Below are positions 41,759 to 50,943 of a stretch of DNA of 64,000 nt, piece by piece. How positions within the stretch are numbered: position 1 is the stretch's first letter; each line of letters opens with the position of its first letter. The stretch covers positions 3,418,501 to 3,482,500 of the forward strand of contig NZ_OY781882.1 in assembly GCF_963677125.1 (NCBI RefSeq). The letters run 5' to 3'. The DNA is from an uncultured Desulfobacter sp. GTDB taxonomy: Bacteria; Desulfobacterota; Desulfobacteria; Desulfobacterales; Desulfobacteraceae. The notes under the pieces were generated by a model. The model made no database searches. It was given only the letters and a program-made list of their open reading frames with translations, and was not told where the DNA came from. Made by a program: the position numbers and the translations under genes.

Positions 41759-43594
41759 ATGACCGACAAAACGATTGTTGAGAGTGATTTTTATAAGAAG
41801 GCCGCCCCGGATAAAAAAACGAAAATCCAAAAAACGGCGGCAACCGTAGTTGAAGGCATGGAAGAGGAAATCGATCATCAACCGCCACCTTCAACCGGAA
41901 CCGTTGTTGAAGGAGACACCATGCCTTCTGGTTCACATCAAACCGCACATTATACAACGCTTGATCAATCGAAACAGATCCATCATGGCCCAATGATCGG
42001 AAAGGTACTTGACCGCAAGTTTAAAATTATTCATGAAATTGGCGACGGCGGCATGGGTATTGTGTATGAAGCAGAACATATCGATCTCAATAAACGATTT
42101 GCCATTAAGTCCATAAGATCAGAATTTTCTCTCAATGAGGAATTTAACCAACGATTCGATCTTGAGGCGAAAACCCAGGCAAGTCTTAGCCATCCAAACA
42201 TCATTTCTGTCAGTAATTATTTCAGGGAAGATGACCGCTTATATTTGATAATGGAATATGTCCAAGGAAGGGGCTTGGATGAACTAATTGAAGAAAAGGC
42301 GTTCACCGAAGATAATGCTTTGGCAATCATCAAGGATGTATTAAAAGCACTGGAGCACGCCCATAGCAGAGGCGTGGTTCACAGAGATATCAAACCCTCC
42401 AACATCATGGTCAAACAAGACAATACAGCACTGCTCATGGACTTTGGTATTGCGACACTTATTGACAGCAGTCTTCAGGACGACGTGATTGCCGGAACAG
42501 CACCCTACATGAGCCCGGAACAGATCAACAGTCCGGGAACTCTGGATCATAGGGCGGACATCTATTCCCTCGGGATTGTTTTATATGAAATGCTGATCGG
42601 AGAAAGGCCTTTTGACGGCAAGTCAGATTCAGAAACGCGCATGAATCAAATCCATAAAAAACTGCCGGATATTGAACCTCTCCTGACAGACAGCTTCACA
42701 GGCATGTCCGACATTATTGTGAAAGCACTGGGAAAACACCCTGAAAACAGATTTGAAGACTGCACATCCTTTATTGCGGCCCTTGATGAATACCACAAAA
42801 AAACGCATATAGAGTGCCGCAACTGCAAACAAATCAACCGGGTAAAAAACAAGTACAGACTCAAAGGCGAAAAATGCAGCAGTTGTGGAAAAGTTTTGTC
42901 CATGGGCAGTAAATTCACCAAAATATGGGCGGCAGCTTTCATCATATGTATTGCAACAATTTTAGTCTATATGCTTTACCCCTGGCCCGGCAAATTAATT
43001 GTTAAAACAACACCTGAAAACGCAACAATATCCATTAATGGGGAAGAAAAAGGGCTTTCTCCTTTCACCACGAAATTAGATCCGGGTGAATATGAAATCC
43101 TTATTAAAAAAGATGAAAAGTATGAAACTGTAAAAAAGACCGTTACCATTGAAAAACATGCGCCCCATGAACTTGTCATCAGGCTGCCCCAAAAAAATGA
43201 AATGCATAGAAAAGCATTTGATACTTACCAGCAGGCGTATTTAACTGCATTCAATATTTGTAACAATTTACGAGAGCTCGAAGCAAGCCAAGTTAACCTG
43301 GATATAGCAAAAAAAATAGGAGACAGCGCAATCATCGAAGGGTACGAGAAACAAATCGCCGACATCAAAGAGAACATTGATGATTTCCAGAAAAGCTATT
43401 TAAATTCATTTACCGAATTAAAGGCTATAAATCCTGAAATCCGGAAACAGGCGTATGAAAAATATGCTGAGTCCCTGGAGAAAAAACAAGGAAATCTAAA
43501 AAATTTATCAAAAGTATGGAACCATTTTCAATTATTCTTGTCAGGGAAGTTGAAAACAGAAGAGATGTATCAGGAGTTAAAAGATTTTTGTTAA
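41759..43594 (+). CDS. Ser/Thr protein kinase with zinc ribbon and PEGA domain
   Basis: 611 residues. A disordered N-terminus (1-80) is rich in T and V and has two TVVEG pieces. The kinase domain (81-340) has the glycine loop GDGGMGIVYEAEH, the lysine in FAIKSI, the catalytic loop VHRDIKPSN, DFG and the GTAPYMSPEQ activation segment. A zinc ribbon follows (351-382, C-x2-C and C-x2-C in ECRNCKQ and EKCSSCGK), one membrane segment (about 390-410), an extracytoplasmic PEGA domain (KTTPENATISINGEEKG) and a helical C-terminus of 125 residues. All catalytic residues are present. It probably senses through the periplasmic part. AAGGAG precedes ATG 41759; it leads the cluster ending with the PP2C phosphatase. 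Confidence 0.9.
   Translation: MTDKTIVESDFYKKAAPDKKTKIQKTAATVVEGMEEEIDHQPPPSTGTVVEGDTMPSGSHQTAHYTTLDQSKQIHHGPMIGKVLDRKFKIIHEIGDGGMGIVYEAEHIDLNKRFAIKSIRSEFSLNEEFNQRFDLEAKTQASLSHPNIISVSNYFREDDRLYLIMEYVQGRGLDELIEEKAFTEDNALAIIKDVLKALEHAHSRGVVHRDIKPSNIMVKQDNTALLMDFGIATLIDSSLQDDVIAGTAPYMSPEQINSPGTLDHRADIYSLGIVLYEMLIGERPFDGKSDSETRMNQIHKKLPDIEPLLTDSFTGMSDIIVKALGKHPENRFEDCTSFIAALDEYHKKTHIECRNCKQINRVKNKYRLKGEKCSSCGKVLSMGSKFTKIWAAAFIICIATILVYMLYPWPGKLIVKTTPENATISINGEEKGLSPFTTKLDPGEYEILIKKDEKYETVKKTVTIEKHAPHELVIRLPQKNEMHRKAFDTYQQAYLTAFNICNNLRELEASQVNLDIAKKIGDSAIIEGYEKQIADIKENIDDFQKSYLNSFTELKAINPEIRKQAYEKYAESLEKKQGNLKNLSKVWNHFQLFLSGKLKTEEMYQELKDFC
43505..43530 (+). repeat. Kinase 3' segment duplicated upstream
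   Basis: Identical to 41624-41649, 1,881 bases away in the same orientation. Confidence 0.8.
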
Positions 43595-43622
43595 GAACAA
43601 TCAATTGAGACTTGGAGGAGAG

Positions 43623-44255
43623 ATGAAAAAGCTAATTTGTATGTTCATGGCGCTGAGCCTGATGATTACAGCTGGATGCGCCACGACCGGTAAAAAGGGC
43701 CAGGCAACCGCCGAAGGAGCCGGCGTAGGGGCATTAGTAGGGGCAATAGTAGGACAAATTGCAGGGGGAGATACAGAAAGCACATTGATAGGTGCCGGCA
43801 TAGGTGGTGCGCTTGGGGCATTGGTTGGGTATGGCTACGCAACTAAATTGGAAAATGAAAAAGAAAAACTCAAAGGAAAAGAAAGAAATCTTGATGCGCG
43901 AATCGAATACGCCGAAGCAGTGAACCAGGAAACCAGAAGATATAATGCCCAGACTGAAAAAAATATCAAAACGCTTGAAGACCAGGTGAACGCCGCAAAA
44001 GCCAACAAACAGGATTTGAGCAAATACAACGCCAAAGTTTCTAAAGCCGTTAATGAACTTGAACAAGATAAGAAAACGTTATCTTCTGAGCTGGCTGAAA
44101 TGAAGGGTTACCGCAAAAGCCTTGTATCTCAAAACCAACCTCAAAGCAAAGTGAATAAGTTAGATGCACAGATCAGAGAGCTGGAAAATCAGCTGGCTGT
44201 TCTTCAAAAAAATTCCAGAAGACTGGCCAGCATAAGCAAGAAAACCAAAGTTTAG
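43623..44255 (+). CDS. Glycine-zipper lipoprotein with coiled coil
   Basis: 210 residues from ATG 43623, preceded by GGAGGAG. Signal peptide with lipobox ITAGC, a glycine zipper pair (GVGALVGAIVGQIAGGD and GAGIGGALGALVGYGYA), then about 130 residues of charged coiled coil ending with LENQLAVLQKNSRRLA. It is probably an outer membrane lipoprotein reaching into the periplasm. It starts 28 bases after the kinase stop, so it belongs to the same operon. Confidence 0.8.
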   Translation: MKKLICMFMALSLMITAGCATTGKKGQATAEGAGVGALVGAIVGQIAGGDTESTLIGAGIGGALGALVGYGYATKLENEKEKLKGKERNLDARIEYAEAVNQETRRYNAQTEKNIKTLEDQVNAAKANKQDLSKYNAKVSKAVNELEQDKKTLSSELAEMKGYRKSLVSQNQPQSKVNKLDAQIRELENQLAVLQKNSRRLASISKKTKV

Positions 44256-44311
44256 TATACCGCCCAACCCTGACTTGAGAGAAACGTTACTTTTAAAGAA
44301 TAAGGATAGAC

Positions 44312-44764
44312 ATGAAAAAATTAGTTATATTTTTAATCTCTGCAATCCTCCTAAGTGGCTGTGCACTTGCTGATATGAAGGCGGAAAACGATCGCCTGGA
44401 CGCGAGGATTGCACAAAAAGAACAACAGTTGGATAATATTGAGCAGGAAAACATACGGCTGGAAAAGGAAAAAAATAAGTTAGCAGCCAAACTGAGTCTT
44501 AACCGACTTACCTTAGATGAATTGAACAGTGAAATAGGCACCCTGATTCATGAAAAAGAACGGCTGTTAACCCAAAAAAAAATGAACAATCAGAATGTTG
44601 CACAACTTCAAGAGGAGATAAACATACTTAAAGGGCAACAAAATCAAATGACAACCCTATCCGCGAAGCCCGCGTCTGATCCCCAAAAAGAGAAACAAAT
44701 TGAACAATTAAAAGAAGAGGTAAAAAATTACCTTAAACTTGGACTGAAACCCCAAAACAGGTAA
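44312..44764 (+). CDS. Small coiled-coil lipoprotein
   Basis: 150 residues. Signal peptide with lipobox LLSGC (Cys17). The rest is one long heptad-type coiled coil (DNIEQENIRLEKEKNKLAAK) with a T/S/P break near 120 and a last amphipathic helix. No named family. With the previous lipoprotein it could form an envelope-spanning rod or bind the extracytoplasmic part of the kinase (inference). Confidence 0.7.
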   Translation: MKKLVIFLISAILLSGCALADMKAENDRLDARIAQKEQQLDNIEQENIRLEKEKNKLAAKLSLNRLTLDELNSEIGTLIHEKERLLTQKKMNNQNVAQLQEEINILKGQQNQMTTLSAKPASDPQKEKQIEQLKEEVKNYLKLGLKPQNR

Positions 44765-44813
44765 ACGCAATCAGAAACACAACGGCTCAGGCGTTCATTG
44801 ATCAGGAGTTGCC

Positions 44814-46001
44814 ATGAATAAGCAATACCGGCTGATATCCATCCTTATACTGTGTCTGCTGTTCGGGATACTTTTCAACCGATTCGGTCATAGAAACGAT
44901 AATCCCGCGGTAGAAAACAACCATGATTATAATGGCGAACCGACAAATGCGATGGAAGGCGTCACACCTGAATACGAGGAAGCGTTTAACGTTATCAAAG
45001 AAAATTTTTTATTCTTTAACCCAAAAAGTCCGACCAACATAGCAGATAGTTCTTCTTTACTAAACTATTTACACCAATTTGATAAAAGCTCTGAATATTT
45101 AATCAAAAGTGAATATGAAGCGTTTAAGCATGCCCAGAACAAAATGTATGTCGGCATCGGAATGGAAATTGAAAAAAATGATGCCGGAGATGTCATTTGT
45201 TTTCCATTCCCGGGTTCTCCGGCATACAACAGCGGTATTGAATTAGGTGATGTCTTAAAAAGTGTAAATGGAAAAAACATATCAAACTTAACCATTTTTG
45301 GTGTGGCTTATAAATTGTTGGGGAAATTAGGCTCAATTGTATCGGTGGGGGTCAAAAAAACCAAAACAGATAAAAGCATGACTTTTGCAATAAAAAGACA
45401 ATGGGTCAATTACGATTCAATCGCCCTGCTTAACGCCGGCGGGGTACCAATTATTAAAATCCATTCGTTTCAGATCAGCACCAAAAGAGAGCTAAAATTT
45501 GCATTGATACGCCTGGAGGATCAACCTGTAATTATAATTGACTTAAGGGATAACCCAGGAGGCGATTTTTACCAGGCTGTAGATTCTGCAATGTTATTTT
45601 TACCAAGTGATACATTAATTGTTTCCGTAAAAAAAAGGGGGGAGACAAAAGAATATAAAAGCACCACACCGGCTTTTAACAAGAAATCAAAAATCCTGAT
45701 CTGGCAAAATGAAAAAACCGCGAGCGCAGCCGAAATTTTTACTGCAGCGCTGACCGCGAACAACAGAGCAAAATCCATTGGCAAACAAAGCTATGGCAAA
45801 GGAACAACTCAGGACATCTTCGAGCTCAGTGACGGTTCTGCCCTTTTTTTAACCATCGGCTACCTCTTAACGCCCACCCAGTTAAAATACCACAAAATAG
45901 GATTGAATCCGACCTATGAAATAAAAGAGGCAGAATCGAGTATGGAGGTGTATTTAGACCGAACAAAAGAGGTCATAAACCAAAAATATTCAGATAGTTG
46001 A
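44814..46001 (+). CDS. S41 (CtpA-like) carboxy-terminal processing protease
   Basis: 395 residues. An N-terminal membrane anchor (LISILILCLLFGILFNRFG), a helical part, a PDZ domain (about 95-190; GSPAYNSGIELGDVLKSVNG) and the S41 peptidase core with IDLRDNPGG, nucleophile Ser304 in KTASAAEIF and general base Lys329 in SYGKGTTQD. Periplasmic serine protease that trims or degrades envelope proteins. It sits between lipoprotein genes and an M48 protease, so it is probably part of the same envelope quality-control set. Start ATG 44814, with AGGAG seven bases before. Confidence 0.88.
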   Translation: MNKQYRLISILILCLLFGILFNRFGHRNDNPAVENNHDYNGEPTNAMEGVTPEYEEAFNVIKENFLFFNPKSPTNIADSSSLLNYLHQFDKSSEYLIKSEYEAFKHAQNKMYVGIGMEIEKNDAGDVICFPFPGSPAYNSGIELGDVLKSVNGKNISNLTIFGVAYKLLGKLGSIVSVGVKKTKTDKSMTFAIKRQWVNYDSIALLNAGGVPIIKIHSFQISTKRELKFALIRLEDQPVIIIDLRDNPGGDFYQAVDSAMLFLPSDTLIVSVKKRGETKEYKSTTPAFNKKSKILIWQNEKTASAAEIFTAALTANNRAKSIGKQSYGKGTTQDIFELSDGSALFLTIGYLLTPTQLKYHKIGLNPTYEIKEAESSMEVYLDRTKEVINQKYSDS

Positions 46002-46037
46002 TAAAATTCCACAAACGAAAACAAATGGAGGCAGCCG

Positions 46038-46148
46038 ATGATTTGCAACCAATGTCAGACAAAAAATAAGCCTGGGGCAAAATTCTGTAAAAAATGCGGC
46101 AATAAATTAGTTGAGACAGCTGTACCCAACAATATGGTATGCCATTAA
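46038..46148 (+). CDS. Zinc-ribbon mini-protein, 36 residues
   Basis: Reads MICNQCQTKNKPGAKFCKKC then GNKLVETAVPNNMVCH and stop: a C-x2-C...C-x2-C zinc ribbon with nothing after it. GGAGG stands eight bases before the ATG, so it may be made. It resembles the ribbon that opens the next gene (46244). Either a genuine small zinc protein or the first piece of a lost paralogue; the 90 bases behind it look like decayed coding DNA. Confidence 0.55.
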   Translation: MICNQCQTKNKPGAKFCKKCGNKLVETAVPNNMVCH

Positions 46149-46243
46149 AACGGCTGACCCGTATTAATAATTTCAACCGAAAAACCAAGCTATATGAAGG
46201 CCTGCTCCTGGTAATTGAAGAAAAATAAATAGGAATGCGTAAA

Positions 46244-47491
46244 ATGAAACAATGCAAAATATGCCAATCACAGAATGAGTCTGATGCTGTCTTTTGTGCT
46301 TCATGTGGCCAGCGCTTACCCGAAGACAAACCACCAGAAAATAAAAAACCTGACCCTGCAAAAAACAGCAAAGGGGTCCCCATATTGATTGTAATAATTG
46401 GTTTAGTCCTGGTAATTGGTTTAGGGACTACAATATCTTTGACCCGTACAATCAAAAAAAGCGCTGTGGATGAAGTTCAAAGTGCCGTGGATGAAATTCA
46501 AAGCGCCATGCCCAAAATCCCAACGTCTAAGGATGCAATTGAGGACACAACCACCAAGTTTTTCGGCAGTGACAAAAAGGTTGGCAAATTAGCCGGAGAA
46601 CCAATCAAATTCCCTTCCTATCTAAAAGAGACCGAACGTTCTGAACAATATAGATACAAGAAAAAAGACTGTTCGAATCTTTTAACCGATTCAATGCAGC
46701 AGGCGGCTTACCAGGTCCAAAAGGAACTTGCGTCTATCACCCAGATGTCGGCTAAAGAAGAAAACAAAATCGGTAAAGCCATTACAGATCAATTTAATAA
46801 AAAAATACGCAAAAAATTAGACAAAGACAAGAAAAGCCTGATGTACATTGAAAACATCGGCAGAAAATTGATCACCCGTGTGGAACGCAAAGGTATTGAT
46901 TATCATTTCCATGTCATTAACGATAAGTCATTTGGTGCGTTTGCCTATCCTGGTGGAGGTGTTTATGTCAATACGGGATTGCTGGATCAAATAAAAAATG
47001 AAGCACAGCTTGCTGCCGTCCTCGCCCACGAAATTAAACATGTCGACTTGCGCCATTGTATTTTTTTATTCCAGATGATCAAGCAAATGCCTACAGTCAT
47101 GCAGAGAGCTGAATATGCAAACCTGGTACAGGCAATGAGACACCCTTACAGTGCCCGTCAGGAAGCAGACGCAGACCGCCGCGGCGTTGATCTGATGTAC
47201 TCATTTGGCTATTCACCATTTCAAACAGTGGAAATGTGGTATGACTTGGAAAACAGTTCTAAACGTAAGAAAAGCGCCACAAAGCCATCGCTCGGCAATG
47301 TCGGGACAATTTTAAACACCGTTTTTGATGAAATAGACAACGTGATACAAACCCATCCTGACGATTTAAAACGGGCATGCCTGCTTGAAAACTACATTAT
47401 TGATCTAAACAACACATATAAATACAAACAATTCTATGTTGGGAAATGGAATCTAAAAAATAGAATTTCAATGTTTGAAGAATTAAAATAG
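46244..47491 (+). CDS. Zinc-ribbon M48-family metalloprotease
   Basis: 415 residues from ATG 46244, preceded by AGGA nine bases away (an ATG at 46235 has worse spacing). A zinc ribbon opens the protein (C4, C7, C18, C21), followed by a P/K linker and one membrane segment (about 45-65). A helical region leads to the M48 peptidase: LAHEIKHVDLRH with zinc ligands H262 and H266, and the third ligand in EADADRRGVDLM. M48 enzymes such as HtpX, BepA and LoiP act on misfolded membrane proteins. The cytoplasmic ribbon plus extracytoplasmic protease suggests an enzyme controlled across the membrane. Second ribbon-bearing protein in the cluster after the kinase. Confidence 0.88.
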   Translation: MKQCKICQSQNESDAVFCASCGQRLPEDKPPENKKPDPAKNSKGVPILIVIIGLVLVIGLGTTISLTRTIKKSAVDEVQSAVDEIQSAMPKIPTSKDAIEDTTTKFFGSDKKVGKLAGEPIKFPSYLKETERSEQYRYKKKDCSNLLTDSMQQAAYQVQKELASITQMSAKEENKIGKAITDQFNKKIRKKLDKDKKSLMYIENIGRKLITRVERKGIDYHFHVINDKSFGAFAYPGGGVYVNTGLLDQIKNEAQLAAVLAHEIKHVDLRHCIFLFQMIKQMPTVMQRAEYANLVQAMRHPYSARQEADADRRGVDLMYSFGYSPFQTVEMWYDLENSSKRKKSATKPSLGNVGTILNTVFDEIDNVIQTHPDDLKRACLLENYIIDLNNTYKYKQFYVGKWNLKNRISMFEELK

Positions 47492-47623
47492 CGGCCATCT
47501 GGACGGATGCGCCACAGGGACTTGGCCCACCCCAAACACACAAATAAATTTATTTGGCATTCAAACACTTTCACATGAAAACGAAAAGTATCAATAGCTC
47601 AACTGACCTCACAGGGAGAACGT

Positions 47624-49903
47624 ATGAAAACAATTGTTGACGGAGCTCAACCCGAAGCCGTTGTAATAACAATTGGCCGGGCACAAGATAATGATATTGC
47701 ATTAACCCAGGCCAACCAGGTGTCAAGTCATCATGCCAGATTCCATTTTGAAAATAATCTGACACTTTTTATTGAGGATCTTGCAAGTACCAACGGGACC
47801 TACATCAATACCCGCAGAATCGTTCCACACACATTGAATCCTGTCCAGGTGACAGATGCCTTAAAGCTGGGTTCATACCCATTTAATTTTGATGAAATTA
47901 AACAATTAAATAACAATGCGTTAAATGCGCTTTTTCAAGCCCCCCCAGTAAATGTGCCCAAAGGGACTGAAATAATCACTGACAGGGGACCGGTCATAAT
48001 TTCAGAACCTATCAGAATTGATAAAACCAAAGAAATTCTAACGATTGGAAGATCTGCAGAAAATGACATTATATTGGATTACCCCCAAGTGTCTTCCAAT
48101 CATGCCACCCTGAAAAAATTAGAATTCGGATACCTGCTTACCGATCTTCACAGTACAAACGGCACGTTTGTCAATGGAAATCAAATTGAATCCTGCCATG
48201 TGATGGAAGGTGACAGCATACAGCTGGGATCAATACGTCTGGAAATCGGACATGAAGTTATTCAACAATATGATCAAAGTAAAAATGTCAGGTTGGATGT
48301 TGTTGGTATCATGTCCAGAAGCAAAGAAAAAATTTTCTTAAACAAAACATCCTTATCGATTTTACCGGGTGAACTGGTTGGGGTTCTTGCTCCTGCGGGT
48401 GCAGGGAAATCCACGCTCATGGAGTGCATTATTGGTAAAAGAAAGCCAACGCGCGGTAAAGTTTATATCAACAATCTTGATTTACATGATAATTTTGATT
48501 CCTTTCGCCAGTGGATCGGTTATGTGCCCCAGGACGATATTTTGCACAAAGAATTAACCTGTTGGCAATGCCTCTATTTCAGTGCAAAACTTAGACTTGC
48601 ATTATCTGAAGACGAGATCAAAAAAAGAGTGGAAAACGTGCTTGCCGATTTGGGCCTAAGTCATGTTAAGAACACCCAGGTTGGTGGACGTAAAGAGCGT
48701 GTCAGCGGCGGACAACGAAAACGCGTCAGCCTCGGCATCGAGTTGATGGGAGATCCGGGCCTGCTGCTTTTTGACGAGGCAACGACAGGGCTGGACCCCA
48801 AAACTGACCAGGAGATGATGGAACTGTTTAAAAGACTGACCGATCAAGGCAAAACCATGATTGTCATCACACACAATGTGGGGGCGCTAAATTATTTGGA
48901 TCATGTTCTTGCCATGGCCTCCGGGGGATATTTATGCTACTACGGCCCCGAAAAAGAATGCTATCCATATTTTAATGAAGACGGCCCTGGAGGCATATAT
49001 AAACACCTTGATAAAACGATTGCAGAGCAAAATCATGCTAAATTTTTAGCATCCCCTTACCACAGCCAATACGTAGAAGAACGGCTCAGTTCAGTAAACC
49101 CGCATAGAACCCAGGAACCCCAGAAAATGGAAAAGAAGGGGAAAAAATTCCTTGATATGCGGCAGACAAAAATCCTTACTCAGCGCAATTTTACAATTAA
49201 AAATAAAGACGTGGTGAATACCCTTATGCTTCTGGCACAAGCGCCGATTATTGCATTTCTATTGACCATCGGTTTTGAAAGAATAGATCCAAGAGGCAGC
49301 TTACTGCTGATCATCAGTTTATCTGCTATCTTTTTCGGTTGTATTAATTCTTGCCGTGAACTGGTCGGAGAACGAAATATTTTCAGAAGAGAACGGATAG
49401 TAAATTTAAATTTACCCGGTTATCTGCTCAGTAAATACATTGTTTTCGCCGTATTTTGTCTGGTTCAATCCTTGATGTTTCTCTCTATTATCTTTTGGAA
49501 AATAGACATGGGAGATAAATCAGCTTTGTTCATGTTTAATATCTTTTTCCTTACATCTTTGGCCGGTGTTTCACTCGGGTTGTTTATTTCGGCCATCGCA
49601 TCAACGCAGGAAAAGGCCATGTATGCGGTTCCAATAGCACTGTTACCGCAAATTATTTTTGCAGGAGGCTTATTCAAATTGGAAAAAGCCTCGGAAATCA
49701 TATCATATTTAACAATTTCGAGATGGTCTTTTGATGCCATTATGGAAAAAGACGTATATACAAATACAGCTATTGTTATCCTGATCGCAGTTATTTTACT
49801 TATTTCAACCTATGCGGTTTTAGCAGCAGATGATACACATGATCCATTCAGCATGAAGTTTAAGAGAAGCTATCAAAATTTGTTGAGCAAAACTCATCGA
49901 TAA
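47624..49903 (+). CDS. FHA-FHA-ABC transporter (ABCG-like)
   Basis: 759 residues. Two forkhead-associated domains: residues 1-90 (IGRAQDND, SSHHARF, STNGTYIN) and about 115-210 (IGRSAENDI, SSNHATL, STNGTFVNG), both with the residues needed to bind phosphothreonine. An ABC ATPase follows (about 225-440): Walker A PAGAGKST, signature VSGGQRKRVSLG, Walker B LLLFDEATTGLDP. Then an ABC2-type membrane domain with about six segments (520-745). Such proteins couple phosphopeptide binding to export or membrane remodelling. The kinase and phosphatase of the same cluster are the obvious partners; the N-terminal TVVEG threonines of the kinase are possible ligands (inference). Confidence 0.92.
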   Translation: MKTIVDGAQPEAVVITIGRAQDNDIALTQANQVSSHHARFHFENNLTLFIEDLASTNGTYINTRRIVPHTLNPVQVTDALKLGSYPFNFDEIKQLNNNALNALFQAPPVNVPKGTEIITDRGPVIISEPIRIDKTKEILTIGRSAENDIILDYPQVSSNHATLKKLEFGYLLTDLHSTNGTFVNGNQIESCHVMEGDSIQLGSIRLEIGHEVIQQYDQSKNVRLDVVGIMSRSKEKIFLNKTSLSILPGELVGVLAPAGAGKSTLMECIIGKRKPTRGKVYINNLDLHDNFDSFRQWIGYVPQDDILHKELTCWQCLYFSAKLRLALSEDEIKKRVENVLADLGLSHVKNTQVGGRKERVSGGQRKRVSLGIELMGDPGLLLFDEATTGLDPKTDQEMMELFKRLTDQGKTMIVITHNVGALNYLDHVLAMASGGYLCYYGPEKECYPYFNEDGPGGIYKHLDKTIAEQNHAKFLASPYHSQYVEERLSSVNPHRTQEPQKMEKKGKKFLDMRQTKILTQRNFTIKNKDVVNTLMLLAQAPIIAFLLTIGFERIDPRGSLLLIISLSAIFFGCINSCRELVGERNIFRRERIVNLNLPGYLLSKYIVFAVFCLVQSLMFLSIIFWKIDMGDKSALFMFNIFFLTSLAGVSLGLFISAIASTQEKAMYAVPIALLPQIIFAGGLFKLEKASEIISYLTISRWSFDAIMEKDVYTNTAIVILIAVILLISTYAVLAADDTHDPFSMKFKRSYQNLLSKTHR

Positions 49904-49985
49904 TATTTAAAAATTTTTCAGATTTAGGAAAAGCAAAACCTATATCCGTAAACATTATAGAAACTTAATAAAATTCGGAGACACT

Positions 49986-50810
49986 ATGGAAATCGTCAGC
50001 GAATTTGCAACGCATAAAGGGAATGTGAGAGGTGAGAACCAAGACAGCGTAACAAATTTGACACTGCCTGCAGGTGAAGTATTTATTGTTGCCGATGGTA
50101 TGGGGGGAACTGCAGGTGGAAAAACAGCATCGAGCATGGCAATAGACATTGTAGGCGGTTGGCTTAAAAATGGATCTGGTCCGATTAATAAATTGATCGG
50201 AGAAGCCATTAGTAAAGCAAATCAGAAAATATACAGCAAAGCTTTATCCGGGGATCCCAAATTTTCTAAAATGGGTACTACTGTGGCTGTTTTGTACATA
50301 TCCGATCAGTATGCCTTTCATGCACACGTTGGTGATACAAGGATTTATTTGTATCGCAATAACAAATTGAAACAACTAACAAAGGATCATTCCAAGGTAC
50401 AGGATTTAATCGATATCGGTATGATTGATCCTGAAGATGCAGCCCTACACCCAGAGAGCAATGTGATTACAAGGTGTTTAGGAATTGGAACATCCGTAGA
50501 TGTCGAGGTGCGAAGAGAACCGCTTAACATCCAGGATAAGGATCGTTTTTTAATTTGTAGTGATGGATTATGGGGAATGATTAAGGACTCCAGAATTGAG
50601 GCGCTCTTTTCTGAAGATAAAACGCTGGATGTTCTTTGCAATAATTTAATAGAAGAGGCATTAAGTGCGGGGGGTAAGGATAATGTCACCGTTCAGATCG
50701 CAGGGGTTTTGCAAAAAAAAACTAAGAAACAACATTTACCCAAAAAACTTCACGTCATTTTAATATGTTCAATAATTTTGGTCTTAATAGGAGTACTGTT
50801 ATTTTTATAA
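49986..50810 (+). CDS. PP2C-type Ser/Thr phosphatase with membrane anchor
   Basis: 274 residues. PP2C motifs in order: RGENQDS, VADGMGG, TTVAVLYI, HVGDTRIYLYR, LTKDHS, ICSDGLWG and GKDNVTV, with the metal-binding aspartates in place. A single membrane segment closes the protein (VILICSIILVLIGVLLFL), so the phosphatase is held at the cytoplasmic face. It should reverse the action of the kinase at 41759. It ends the cluster; a double hairpin follows. Confidence 0.92.
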   Translation: MEIVSEFATHKGNVRGENQDSVTNLTLPAGEVFIVADGMGGTAGGKTASSMAIDIVGGWLKNGSGPINKLIGEAISKANQKIYSKALSGDPKFSKMGTTVAVLYISDQYAFHAHVGDTRIYLYRNNKLKQLTKDHSKVQDLIDIGMIDPEDAALHPESNVITRCLGIGTSVDVEVRREPLNIQDKDRFLICSDGLWGMIKDSRIEALFSEDKTLDVLCNNLIEEALSAGGKDNVTVQIAGVLQKKTKKQHLPKKLHVILICSIILVLIGVLLFL

Positions 50811-50833
50811 AAAAGTACCTGAACGCCGCTGTA

Positions 50834-50868
50834 GGCTAAGCCTGACAGATGATATGTCAGGCCTAGCC
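50834..50868. terminator. Strong hairpin after the phosphatase gene
   Basis: GGCTAAGCCTGACA (50834-50847) pairs with TGTCAGGCCTAGCC (50855-50868), 13 of 14 pairs, 7-base loop. It lies between converging genes. Confidence 0.7.
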
Positions 50869-50883
50869 CATGACCGTTATATA

Positions 50884-50928
50884 GCGTATATTCCGGCAGG
50901 CGAGTGGCTGCTGAATGTACGCTTTTTT
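50884..50928 (+). terminator. Second terminator, similar to the one at 40013
   Basis: GCGTATATTC pairs with GAATGTACGC, followed by TTTTTT and CGTG. Stem sequence, T run and the CGTGT after it match the hairpin behind the CsgG-like gene. Confidence 0.75.
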
Positions 50929-50943
50929 CGTGTTACTTAATGG

